Of a stretch of 64,000 bases of DNA, positions 50,101 through 62,740 are shown in pieces. This DNA comes from Lutjanus erythropterus (taxonomy: Eukaryota; Chordata; Actinopteri; Lutjaniformes; Lutjanidae): positions 19,484,695 through 19,548,694 of the forward strand of contig CM034606.1 of the NCBI GenBank assembly GCA_020091685.1. The letters are read 5' to 3'. Every line of letters begins with the position of its first letter. Positions within the stretch are counted from its first letter, which is position 1. The notes beneath the pieces were generated by a model. The model had not been told where the DNA came from. It saw nothing but the letters and a program-made list of their open reading frames with translations, and ran no database searches. A program made the position numbers and the translations under genes.

Positions 50101-50198
50101 AGGAGAGGTTGCTATTTGTGCCTTAGTGGTGTATCTCAGAGAAGAGGAGGAGGATGTCTTTAAAAAGCAGTTGGTAGGTAAATCACTTTGTTTTCCTC

Positions 50199-50420
50199 TT
50201 GTTTTTAAAGATGATGATATTAATTCTGGCCTACTTATACCAGGATGGTGGCATTATCAGTGAAGAGATGAAGAGGGCCCTAATGTCTGGTTCAGCCAGC
50301 ACAAGGATCATGATTGAGGAAACAGAAGTCTTGGAAGACCTGGACGTATCTGCAGCCAGTGTAAACCTCGCTAATGTGGCTGATACACAAACACAAATCT
50401 CAACTACTCAAAAGAACTGA
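50199..50420 (+). other. short acidic exon-like frame, unassigned
   Basis: The stretch DGGIISEEMKRALMSGSAS...MIEETEVLEDLDVSAASVNLA ends in TGA and has protein-like composition (acidic, few rare residues). It begins after a CAG and a pyrimidine-rich tract, so it could be a final exon; 50125-50175 upstream would read YLREEEEDVFKKQL followed by GTAGGT. Could be a pseudogene, a transposon-derived exon or chance. No family recognised. Confidence 0.25.
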
Positions 50421-52949
50421 AAAAGACTTTCAAGTGCTTCAAAATACAACCTTCAGCTGATGTCTGAAAGCTTGTCCAGAGGTAACGTCTATAGCTGAGG
50501 TGGAACGACTTAAAAAGATCCATGCAAATTGTTACCTTTATTTTTTTTAAGTTGAGTCACTGTATTCTTTTTCAGAGTGTATCCAGATTTAATTACTAAA
50601 CTTACAGGTTGGTCTTTCAGTAAAGTCAACAATAACCTGCTGTTTTTGTTAGGTTTTTCCATGCAAACATGCAAGTGCTCTTATCGTTTGAGTCGATTGC
50701 CAAACAGTATATTTACACTATAGTTCTAGTGTATCCCAGCCGGTGCACATGGCCCTGTTCAGTGCCAAAGCTCTGGTCTGGCCAGGCTCAGCTTACTGAG
50801 TCAGTATCCTCAGAGGTTTCAATGTGCCACGATATTAAGAATCCAAATCCCCTGGCTCCTTCAGCAGCTCCACAGACTGCTTATCCCCTGGCTGGTCAGT
50901 CACAGGCCTCTGGATTTTTGGCTCTTTAAAGACCTCATACGCAGTCGTGTCATGGAGAATAACTGCAAATGAGTAATGCATCAGAGTTGGCGTAATCAGT
51001 AAAAGTACTGAGGTTGCTCTGTAGTTTGTTAATTATTGATTCGTAGATCCAAAAATATATATATTTCTAGCTTATTTTAAATTTAAATTCTGCTCTTGTG
51101 ATTTTAATCATCGCTTAAGTAAGCAGTGTTGACATGCAGGGGTCTCTTCTCACCCTAAATGGCAAAGCAAATTATATTTTGTTATGATTTTTCTTTTTAA
51201 TAAATTATAATTCTATAGCAAATGTAATTTACAGCTTAACATGTGTTGGCTTCAAACATGTTATCCAGCAATTTCCTGGATAGCAATTAAATTTGCATTT
51301 GATTCATTATTGATAACAGTTTAATTATGTATTACATGTATTTGACACATCATATGTCATGTGCTGCATAATTTATGGTTGTTACAAGATGAATAACACG
51401 AGGACTGGAATTAAAGATGAGCTCACTTTTCATTACAAGACATTGCACTGGATCTTACCAGAATGATCTCTTTCACCTCGCGGGACTCTCGAGTCCTGGA
51501 AGTATTATACTTGTGTGACACAGGGAAGCGTATTGTAGGTACACCAGTTTCTCCTGTATGAGTATGTCTTACTCTTGCGTACCTCCCAAACCTAAATATA
51601 TCATTTCAGATCCCTCAGTGACAATAAAATTACAATATTAAGAAACTGCAATAGGTGACACTACAGTTTAATGCTCTATTTAGCTTTTATAGTAATGAAT
51701 ACATGCATTATATGCGTACTTCAGAGTACTTGTAAGCAGATAATATACTGTAAGGACATTTTTAAGTGTTCATTAACATACTCAACAATTTTTCTATGAA
51801 GCATTCACAGCTGTTAATGGATGCTTCATCAGCACATCTTCAGTAGTTTTAAACACACTTACAGTACAAGCATTTTTACATAATCACATAATTATCACTT
51901 TTTTTAAAAACTGTTTATGAATATAACATTTTAAACTTATTTAAGCCCCAAACTCAACCTATAGAAATGAATGTTTATTACACACTGCTATTAAGTAGCA
52001 AGATATTATTTTTTCATATATATTTATAACAGTTCTGACACTAATCAAGTCTGTGTGTCCTGCATATCTGACATGCGTTTTATTGTTTTTTTTGTTCCTT
52101 AACTGTTTATACACCAGTTATAAATGCTTCATGGGCAATATTTTGCTTGTTAACAAAGATACTAAACAGTTAAATCCTCACATCTGTTTGCCTCTTCATT
52201 ACAATGTGTCATAAACAATTTATTGATTGTTTGTGTACTGTTATAAAGTAAATAAATGGGGGGAGTGTCACCTAATAACACATGCTTTATAGATGACTGT
52301 GAGACATAAAACCAAAAGAACAACAATACAACAGTACCAACACAAGTATGTAAACAAACCCCAAATAAACAATACATCAATAAATGGATATAAATTCTCA
52401 ATGCCATTTTGTCTCAAAGGTGTTTATGTGTATCATGAACTATCAGATTGTTGCCTTATGTTAGAGTGTCTCTAACGCCTGCATTTCTGAGGATTGTAAT
52501 TGGAAGTTTCCAGATTTCCTTGAACACATTTTTTCTATTTCTCAGTCTATAAGTTATTTTCTCTAACACTGTACATGATGCCATTTGGTTAATCATTTCT
52601 TTGACACTTGGTCTATTTGTTTTCTCCCAGTGAAGAGGAATAAGCTAGTGTTGTTGAGTTGTGAGCAGGAACTTATGAAGTTATGTGTCAGTGCTCACTT
52701 GGGTACACAGCACCCACACACATAATTACAAATTTCTTCTTCTGTCTTTACAAATCTGAACCTGGTGCCAGATACTCTCGCTACTTCTATCGATTTAGAG
52801 ATTTTATGCGCTTCACTTTCCAAGTAAAATATGTTTTAATTTTTATTGACTGTTTCCAGGATGGCCAGGGAATTTTGAGAACACCTCATTATATGAGCAG
52901 TTTAACTGAGTGTCTCTTTTAGGCCGGCTGTCATTTACTCTTTAATTAA

Positions 52950-53600
52950 GAAGAGAATACTTGCCTCCAGTGTCAGTGTAGATCGATTCTATTTTGTTGC
53001 TTTCCTCTAATTCACTGAACATTACGTCCATATTGCTCATTACGTCCGGCGTCATTTGGTTTGATTGACTCGTTTGTTTCACTGTGATGTGGGCTGATTA
53101 TCTGACAGTGACGGATGAAAGTGATCGCTGTCTACATGATATTTCTGCCACGCTGTCGCTGTCACCTCTCGGTCTCTGGTCATGACAGTTGCCTTGTAAA
53201 CAACGTGGATGGCGAGCCAAATCAGTTGGTACATTCATGACTGACTACCACCTGCCATCGACACACAGTGATTGGCAACCACCTGTCATCGGCCAGCCTC
53301 TTGTTTGTTTTGATCCTCGCTCCAAAATCCATCCTAACATGTGTGCTGCCTCATGCATATCAAGCAGATGGCTGCCTGGGAGGTTAAATAGTTCATTATT
53401 TTCTGATTATAGGGGACAATTTGTGGAATCGCCAACAATAATGATAAAAGACAATTAAGAAAGCGAGCCATTTTTTTTAATGGCAGAGAATCAGATTTGG
53501 CCATTAGCGCACTTATCACAGGCACAACACAGTGAGCGCTCACTTTGGGCATATTAAATAAATGTGTCACATTTTGTTCCGTGCTGCGATATCTGTGTCA
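52950..53600. other. complex non-coding block, possible conserved element
   Basis: Repeat-free with balanced composition, ending in AT-rich ATTAATTATG at 53623. It contains CTGACAG-type words (MEIS/PBX-like) and several TAAT cores. The short frames here are not supported. A conserved enhancer is possible, unproven. Confidence 0.25.
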
Positions 53601-54059
53601 TGTTCACAGTGTCCAAGATGCTAATTAATTATGAAAAATTACAAGCAGTGCATGACAACTTTCCCCCAAAATTTCAGACAAACTAATTGAGTGATGTTTT
53701 TTTTCTTATACTGAACGTTGAGCAGTAACACGTTTGTTTTTCCTTATTTATATCAAATTAATGTAGCCGTAGGTCAAAAACAATAATATGTTATGTTTTA
53801 TGGATTTGAGAAATATTTAATTATACTTAAATTAAAAGTAGTGTTTATGGAATCTACATCTTTTGTCATAAAAGTTTGTATTGGGTTGTTTTCTGTGTGA
53901 ATTAATGAACATTAACAAAAAATGACTGCACACATGAAAAATGATGTTCTGTCATAAAGATTAATTAAGTACTTAATTGTGGTGGCATTCGTTTTGGACT
54001 CTAATGAAAAACTTGGAGCCAATTCCTTCTGACTGCAGGCAATCACATATCAAAATAGG

Positions 54060-54600
54060 TTTAAAAGGCCATTTCCACTAACATGGAATCAGCTCCGTTC
54101 AAGTGGAGGTTCAAGCACGTAATTTTGAACTGTACCATTTCCACCTAAAATAAATTAGTTCAGAACCCCAAAAGTTGGTTCTCAGATGGAACAAACGGGT
54201 CATATTCTACGGGTTGTTGTTTATTGTGCAACGCCCTCTGTTGATGACGTCCTTGATTACAATGGTTCCACTCAAAACTGGAGGAAGCGTAGGCTGGTTC
54301 ACTAGACGCCAAGGTTCCAAGAAACTTGAGCAGAACCGGCTCAAAAACCATGAGAGGTTCTCTGTAGAATAGTTCCTCCTCACTTTTCTGAGGGTTCTAT
54401 GAAGAACTATATTGTATTCAACAGATGAAACATAAGTAAAAAATTGCATATCTGAGGTTGAAGATCTTTTAATGCCCATACTTTCAATATCCTTAAAGAA
54501 ATCTTCCTCCCAAAAATGGTTAATTTCATGAGAAGGGTCTTAATGGAACCTTTAGTCTTACAAAGAACCCTTGAATAACCTTTCAATAAAACATGGCCTG
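54060..54600. repeat. GGTTC/GAACC-rich repeat cluster
   Basis: Repeated AGGTTC, GAACC and TTCAGAACC words run through the stretch, as in the element at 44314-44830, with which it may share a family. The ends (about 54066 and 54590) are not sharp, so it may be a compound of two elements. Confidence 0.4.
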
Positions 54601-54609
54601 TTACAAAAG

Positions 54610-57600
54610 ATGAGGTGTACAGTATATATGAAAACCACTGTGAATACATTTAAAATTGCTGGAAAAAATGAGAGTGAAAGTAATATCCTTTATGTAAATC
54701 AGGGCCGTGTTAGCTGCGGATTCAGAGTCAGATGGATGTACAGCTCTGGTGGAGTGTTATGAATCGTTCAAGCTGTCAAGAAATGTTACTGCATTGTAAA
54801 AGAGACCCAGATCTGACATCTTTATCTGCATAACAAGGAAGGACAGCGACTTCTTACAGACAAAAACCTCCACATTTCTTTGATGTAATCCACATGTATA
54901 ATTCATCAGGAGCTTACTGTGAGATTTGTGGCTTGGCCAAGTGCTGCGTGCTGAGCCATTTAGCACTAATTCCCCCTGAAATATCTGTTATTGTTTGTGC
55001 TTTAACAACAATACTATATCCTTTAAATCTGTTGACTAATGGATCTGTCAGACAAGCACAAATGGATTTTAATTAGATTAAACATCTCTCTGCAGTCGTT
55101 GGCCCAACTCCTGATTGGTCCAGACGGATTGAGTTATTATGATTAAGCTCAGTGTTTATGGACGAATGATTCGAACCTACCTGAAAATCAATAAAGGACA
55201 CCTCAAGGACCATTTTCATGAGGAATAGCCTGTGTTGCATAATAAGGTTTCTCCAGCTTCTAACCGGTGATTAATTACATTCAATACTGATGTTGAGCTC
55301 AGTCATTTGGTTTGTGTAGAGAAGCATAAGCTGTTTTAATGCCTGTCTCAGATTCAAATACAGCTTTTAATCCCTAATAATATGCCCACCTGAAATTCAC
55401 AAACCTTTTGGATATAGTAAAACGTCAAGCACATCTTTTTGTGGATATTTACTGTCATATAGTGTCCATTGCCGAACTGCGCCTCAGTGTTCTTCTCACA
55501 CTAAATTGAGTGAGAATCTCTTAGCACCCAAGGGTTCACAGACGGGGCCGTACACGGGGTTTTAGAAACACCGAGGTCCAAAAATTGAGCTTACAAGGAG
55601 GATTCGGGGGCACATCTCCCTCTCTGCTTTCCATAACCTGCTCCTTCTCTCCCATATCCTCTTTCCCTTCTGCCTTAAATATTACATTCTTTCAGTTCTC
55701 CCTCCATCCTTTTACGCTCTCATCCTCTGTATTCACTGCCCATCCCTTGTCTCTTCTGCCAAAGTGTAGTAAAATTATATGCACCTTCTTTATTTCATTT
55801 TTGTATTTAAGTTTGCATCATTTTGAAGTTGAGTCATGGAAATGTGTCTTAAACAGCATATAAATGTAAGCAAAATGTGTGTTATGTAGTCATGTATTTA
55901 TAGGCTACATTATTACACTATAATTATGCTGTGTGTTTGTGTTTGTGTGTGCTGTGTGTTGGCATTAAATTGAGCCTATAAGTTCCACTACAATTACCAA
56001 AGAACATAATGTATCTCTGTGGTAATTACATTGTTTGAATGTGACGAGGTCAGTTTATGTTTGTGCTGAACAGCACAGAGACATGCTAATCCCATCCTGG
56101 GCACGGTGGGCAGTACCTGCTCTTCCTCTCTCATTTCCATCACCTGCTCTCTGTTTTTGTCTCAGTGTCCTCATTTTGTCCTGTATATCTTCTCCATTCA
56201 TTCTACTGTCTTTGACATTGTCTTTATGTTTTTGTCTCAGTAAAGAAAGTAAACGCATGGTCAGTTGATAGTTATGAGCCTTCACTAGGATAATCTTGCA
56301 ATCAAAATAAAATCTGTGAGTGTATCTAATTTTATGTTTCAACTTTCATTTAAAGTCAGTCTACCATCGGATAGATGGAACTGACATTAGCTGGCTGGCC
56401 AGCAAGCCGGTTAATTCACTCAAGTGAAACTAACTAGCCAGCATCATGATGGATGAGCTGTTCTTCATAAGATGTCTGGGGATGTCAGGCCTGGTGCTAT
56501 GGGCAGGCATTATAGGGCCAGGCTTTCCCTGGATGATCTGGTTGTTAGTATCTCACTGCATAGTAACCCAATATTTTTTAAATTCAAGAAGTTAGTCGAA
56601 AAAACTTTTAAAACTTTAGAACTTGGCACAATATTACTGGTCAGAACCAGCCAAAAGAGAGACCTTCCACCCGTACATAACTCTGTTGAAGTGAGGACAG
56701 AAGCAGCATCTAATTCAAGCAAAGGCTGTCCTGGATATTTGAAAATGGCTAAGAAGGGACAAAATTTATATAGACAAAGCAAGAAGGTGCCTTTCCAACC
56801 GCCAACAAAACAATCACTAACTTTTGTTCTCACATTGTTGAACTACAAACAGCCCACTTGTAAAAAAAATAATACTGTGATTCACTTAATTTAGCTGCCT
56901 GTCTGGATTCCTCAAATTGTTAACATAAGCAAAGAACAGTAATCCCACAAGGTTTTGGTTTATGGCAATCAGAATTCATGTTTATTGCAAGTGGTTTGTT
57001 ATGAAATGTGAAATATTTGTAAGTAAAAGTTAGTCAAGGCCACGAGGCAGTGTAGTTTGTTTTCCTGCATTTGCTTTTGACCTCATGATTCATCTTTTCT
57101 GAAATGTACTTATGGGAAAGTAGAGTAATTTGACACATTTGACACAGTTATTTGTAGAAATAGAAAAGAAATAATCAAACCATGGTTGACCCTCTTGTAC
57201 CCTGTTTAAGTTTGTGTGATCATGAAAAGCAGCAGCTTTCCTGTAGATGCTGCAGTTACAAAATGACACGTGTTTCATATATTGGTCCCATAATACTGAT
57301 AATATAGGCTAGTGTGAACGTTTTGGCATGCTGCCATTCTATCACACAGACACTTCAATCCCCCACGCTTCCTTTCAGTCATGTCCTTATGCACTTTTAT
57401 CAGTTGCTTCATCTTTTTAAATTACTTTCTTGGATGTTCATTTTATACTTTCTGTACCTTTCAAATGTGTTCTTTGACTGCCTGCTTTTGAGGTTTGCAT
57501 TTAAAAAAAATAAGGCATTGCACTTTTAACTGATAACTATATTTTACCAGAGTTATTAATGGACGTTTTACATTATTCAGATTTGGTTTGCAGCGTACCT

Positions 57601-58809
57601 TGCTGGGAAATGATTGGTTTATTTGTATTTAGTGCTTTGTTTTATTATGAATTAGGATTAATATTAAAGCATTTTCAAATTAAAAGATGTTTTTCAGCTA
57701 ATTTAACAGTTCATTTACTCATTGAACAAGTGAAATTGTTTTTCATTTACTATTGTTTTTCTGATAATAAGTAATAACAAATTACGTAAAGCCCTGGCCT
57801 GTGACATGGCCCACATTACATGAGGGGAATAGAAGATCATATTCAGAGCCCTGTGATAAGAAACAAATGGAAGTTAGCCATAGTGAATTCATCCTCACGA
57901 CAACAACGTTCATAAATGTCCCTGATATCCACAGTAAGATGATACTTAGGGATAAAGAGGTAGTTTATATGTGCACAGCAACCATGGAAACCAACCAGGT
58001 AAAATAGGAGCCTGTCATTTTTCATTCAACAGTGCAAATAGACTAAAAGGCTGCTAATTGCACCGTAGACCAAGCTGGAAGAACACAGCAGCATTTGTCC
58101 AGGAAACACCATTCTGAATTTTTGAAATGGGTATTTTACACCAGGTTATTAATAAAAGTTTGCATCAGTTTTTTTTTAAACAGGAATGACAAATTAAGTT
58201 TGTAGCTACAGGCTGGTCACACTAACAAACTGACATTACAAATAGATTTATGCTTCCTTGTACAGTGTAACGTCAAGCTTCCTAACACTATTCATTACAT
58301 ACATATTCATAAAAAGATAGCTCTGACTGAATGTGGAGAGGCTATTTGACCACTGCCCTCTCAACACTTGTGATGTTTCTGGTGTAGATGACACAATTAT
58401 CAACAGGGTCAGTGCTTATGGACGGAGAATAATTAGATCGGTCTTTCATAACATAACAAGTGTTGCAAAAAAAAAAAATCAGAGTAGCATTAATGAAAAA
58501 ATTTTAATTGGAAGAACATAACACAGAGGGAGAAATATGTAATATATTTACTCTAATAAATTATAAAATGACCATGACATGTCATCAGACATTAAGGAAA
58601 CAAGCTAAATTGAAATACTGGCTACTGGTTTGTTTTTGTTTGTTCACGTTTATTAAAGTTAAAAATAATGCTGAATGTTCGCTGAATGAGTAAGTGTTTG
58701 TTCATGAGTTGTAAGAAGTCATTTATAATCTTTTAGAAGGAGTAGATATTTATTATTAAATTGAGCAAATGGAGTCTGAAGATATAAGGAAACAAGTCGA
58801 TGCTTTTTA
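54610..58809. other. intergenic DNA, no gene seen
   Basis: AT-rich, with TG-rich texture at 55930-55965. The 140-residue frame at 56472-56894 and its minus-strand shadow (56510-56833) show no domain or splice context, so neither is called. Confidence 0.45.
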
Positions 58810-59400
58810 TCATTTACAACAAGGCTGTAAAATGAGATTTAGTTTCAATACCTTCTTTGACTGATTTGAATTGATTGTAAAGGTAAATAAAAATAAATAA
58901 AAATATGGAGCAGACAAATTAATAAGGTGGAGCGCTGAGGATGAATTAAGCAGCCTCACCGCCTGAGGGAAGAAGCTACTCTTAGAGCAGCAGACTCCTC
59001 TGTATCTCCTGCCTGATGACAGCAGGGTGAACACACTGTGGCTGGGATGGGTATTGTCTTTTAGTATCCTCTGGGCTCTTCTTTCCCCAATAGCACTGAT
59101 GCTCAGTAATGGGTACAAATGATGTTCTGGGTTGTTTTAATCACCTGCTGAGTTCTCCTGTCCCGGGCTGTGCACATCTCATGCCACTTTGTGATGTTTC
59201 TTGCCAAATTCTTTCAATTGCTCCTCTGAGGAGGTTAATAAGAAAAAGGCACAGGAAATTTGCCTTCTTGAGTTTCCTTAAGAAACACAGCTGTTTCTGA
59301 ATCTTCTTGATCAGGGTGGAGATGTGTGCCAGAGTCTCTGATTTGTGATTTTGATTCTGTTCACTTGCTCCACCTCAGCTCCACTGATGTAGACAAACTA
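58810..59400 (-). mobile_element. LINE reverse-transcriptase C-terminal remnant
   Basis: Read on the minus strand from about 59400 down, the DNA gives broken pieces of a non-LTR reverse transcriptase C-terminus. These include SGAEVEQV near the start, later RRAQRILKDNTHPSHSVFTLLSSGRRYRG and SSFFPQAVRLLNSS, a motif set typical of fish LINEs. It is frame-shifted and has stops in the first half; only the last 102 residues remain open. Truncated and inactive. Confidence 0.7.
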
Positions 59401-61158
59401 AGGATAGCTTCACAGTGACTGACAATAAAAAGCAATAAATAGGGATTAGATCAACCGTAGACAATTGATTAAATAGGTGTATTATAGCTGGTGTGCCTAT
59501 TTGGACTGCAGTACTCATTTTGAACACTAGGCGGTTACATATTTCTCCTTTAATATTGTGTTAAACATAAATGATTTGCTTTTTGTTTTTCCTTCCTCCG
59601 ATACTTGAGCCTTTTTCTCTTTACCAGTGAGTTTTGACCCCTCAGTCTTATTTCAGACCGGATTTAGATTTCGGTTTACGTCTAATCCTGTCTTTCGCGA
59701 AAAAAGAAAAGATGAGAAAAGAAACTGTCAGAAATGCTGATGTATTTGCATATGCCAGGTTGGAAGTTTGGAATTTGCAGATCAGAGCTTACATGGGATC
59801 AGAAGAGGATGAGATTGAGACATGCAGGCACAGTATACCATGCAATCTCATGTGCAGATTCAGCACTTACATCTAATGCGCTTGACACTGAGGGTGCTTT
59901 CACTCTGCTTAGCGAGATTTACAGTAATGACAGAAACAAATAGACACATCACAAGTGATCTTTCCATGCCTGCCTGATGGATAGATATTATGCAGAGTGC
60001 CAACACTAGCAAACAAAGCACACTAAAACACAGCTCCTTCCTACTCAAACATGAACACAGATTTAGTGGTTTAATAAATTGTTCTGTGCTGTACAGGAGT
60101 GTTAACATAGTCTGATTCAACCAGTGTCTGCCTCATTCTCTCTCTACAACATGCCATTAAGAAGCAACAGCAGGCAGACAGACACGCTGATTTGTATGCA
60201 AGAAACCAAACTGGAAATGTCTAATTTGGCTTATCAAATTGACAACCGCATATTATCGGCTCAGTGACGCAGGTATTGTATTTAATCCTTATGTTTTGTT
60301 GACACCGGCTTTACTTCCTCATTGTTTGGAGCTCTACAGACCATATTAGTGTATGACTAAAAATGATAATTGCAAAGTCAACCTTCTTTTCTTCTTTTTG
60401 TCATTTTCTTCTGACCATATTAAAACCCAGCACTGCACAAACTGCACATGTTCTGAAAGTGACAAAATACAAGACAAGACCATGGCCACGTTCAGGACAG
60501 ACAAAACATGGCTAAACATTTATTTAAACAGTAACATTGGTGTGTTGAATACAGCTGTGCTTCTGTGCAATATATAATTGGGTAACATGAGAGAAAACGT
60601 ACCCGAAAGTCTGGTGCACACTGTGCTGAGGAAAATCATTATTGCACCAAAAATAGAAGAAATATTCCATGTTCTATATATGCAGTGGTGGAAAGAATAC
60701 TGAAAATCTATACTCCAAAACGAGCACTGTTTGCACTGCAGTATTACTCTATTACAATACTAATATTTGGTAAATATTTGTCTCACAAACTACTTACTTT
60801 TAACCACTAATGTCACACTCACCTCTCCAAATTATGGTTGCAAATTTTGTGCATTTTGTTAACCAATAGTTGAAAATGCAAACAACCGATTGATCATTAA
60901 TTATTTCTAAGATTAAAAAAATATGTTTATTTTCTCATTTTTGTTTGTTTCTGTTTTTTGTCATTTTTGTGTACTTCCTGCATAAAAGCCCAGTCAAACG
61001 TGCAAATTAAGGGGAGTGGCTGCAGATGCATGTCCTGTCTTCGCATCTAGTTCAACTTTGGTAAATACTGAGGGGGTGGAGTCACAACCAATAGCAAACA
61101 TGTTCACCTCGGCAAGCAATAGCCACTTCCCCACATTCATATGTGTGACTTGGTGCTA
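59401..61158. other. intergenic DNA, no gene seen
   Basis: A GCAGTGGTGGAAAGAATACTG tract at 60683 is another hAT-like end without a visible partner. The rest is AT-rich and uninformative. Confidence 0.45.
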
Positions 61159-61319
61159 ATGCTGTGTTCCAGACTTCTCTGAAGTCAATGGAACACTCCA
61201 CTCATGAACTCGGAGCAAACCCACCAGCTCAAATTTCACAAAAAAGTTGCTTTGAGGTTGGAAGTTGAAAATGTCAAATGGGAAATTCCGACCTCAGATA
61301 TTGTCTTGAACGCAGCATA
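61159..61319. mobile_element. short MITE with ATGCTG(T/C)GTTC ends
   Basis: ATGCTGTGTTCCAGA at the left is paired by TTGAACGCAGCATA at the right, whose complement reads TATGCTGCGTTCAA. In between are GGTTGGAAGTTG and GGAAATTCCGACCTC, words of a very common teleost MITE. About 160 bases. Confidence 0.6.
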
Positions 61320-62080
61320 CATAAGTCAGAGCTTCACTTGGTCCACCCTGGACCAAAAAAAAATCTGGATTTACTGCATGTTTATGGTCCATAAGCCCTA
61401 GAGAAGTCTAACTCTCTGTTAGACCTTTAATGAACAAACTGTTATACACTAAAAAAATTTAAGGAAGCAAATAACGTAAAGCCAAATAGATTTATTTGGG
61501 ATTAGAGCTGTGTGAAAAATACTGTCAACCCCAAATACAGATGAAGAGAATACTGAAAATCCATTGCATTTAACAATGCTTTACAACTGGGATCTCTGAG
61601 GCCTCAAACAGAATTCAAAACAGGGTTCATCAACAGGTTTAATTTAAAAAAAGGCAGGCAAATGGTCATAACAGGCAGAGACATAATCCACAATAGAGGA
61701 CTTTGAATGAGTCAAAGTAAGCAGCCTATATGCAGCGGAGCTGATTAGGGAATTGGGAGCAGGTGCGCAGGTAGGTGTGACAGTCAGGTGATGACTAATG
61801 GCGGGAAGTACTGAGTAATTAGTGGCAAGCTGATAACAGGAAATGGTTGTAGCTGTAACGCAAATTCTAATGTGTGTTTTTTTTTTTTTTCATTTGGCCC
61901 ATAAGTTTCCAGCATTATCCAGCTGTATATTGAGGGCGTTCAGTTGGGCTCCAAAGGGATTTGGATTAGTTCCATTTGAGTGATATTTAATTCATTTGAT
62001 GCTCCAAACAGAATAACAATATGAGAATGAAATCAGATGCCAAATCCTGCACCAAATGATATCACTCAACAAAAATAATT
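61320..62080. other. intergenic DNA, no gene seen
   Basis: AT-rich to mixed, with a T tract near 61880. Could include distal upstream sequence of a gene starting near 62.4 kb. Confidence 0.4.
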
Positions 62081-62089
62081 TCTCAAAGT

Positions 62090-62739
62090 GTGTCCCGAGA
62101 TCCAAATCTTATCAATCGGCCTAAATCTGGTTACACGGGGGCTGGACATGAAGACATCTGGGAATCCCTGCGTGTGGATCAAACTCTCCAGCACCAACTT
62201 TGGGTGGCGCCAGAGCGCAAGAAAACCTGGGGTTGGAAGGGGGGAATCAACGCAACTAATGGGTTAATCCGCCCGGAGGATCGCTTTATGGCTTCGGTCG
62301 TCTCCACATCCCCGCTAGATGATGTGTGAATCTTTTCAGCGGGTGGTTGGACTTGCCACCTGTCGGGAATGGTAAACAGGCTTCACCGCTGAGGACAGAG
62401 CGGACCTCTCCCACCGTTCCGTTGGAAGACGCTCACATTTCTGCGCGGGGTCGCCTGCAATAGTAAAATAAACACGGACAACTTTGACCGGCTGCGCAGG
62501 AGAAAGTGAGCCACACAGAGAAACTGGCAGTGAGATTATAAACGGAGTGTGTGAGCGCCCAGGAGGCTCCAACCCCTCTCGCTTTGAAGATTAGAGGGTT
62601 GACGACGTCTGAAGGACACTAAGAACAGGATTAGGTATTGTGCAGTCTAACCTACTTCTCATCACTCCTACATCTTGTCCTCTGAATATTTGCGCAATGA
62701 CCTTTGGTGCACTTGGAATACAGCGGGTGCGCCCGTGAG
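62090..62739 (+). promoter_or_regulatory. GC/CpG-richer block: possible promoter and untranslated first exon
   Basis: This block has many CG dinucleotides (for example 62200-62560), in contrast to the CpG-poor surroundings, as expected for a vertebrate promoter. It ends with a good donor context, GTGAG|GTAAGG at 62739/62740, with a second GTGAGG at 62735. Only a 13-codon frame opens at 62697 (ATG ACC TTT GGT), closed by TGA just before the donor, so the exon would be untranslated. The plus direction is suggested by the donor only; the downstream gene is outside the window. Confidence 0.4.
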
Positions 62740-62740
62740 G

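Noticed and set aside
56472-56894. 140-residue plus-strand frame with overlapping 107-residue minus-strand frame
   Set aside because: No recognisable motif and no intron signals; two long overlapping frames on opposite strands point to a locally stop-poor stretch.
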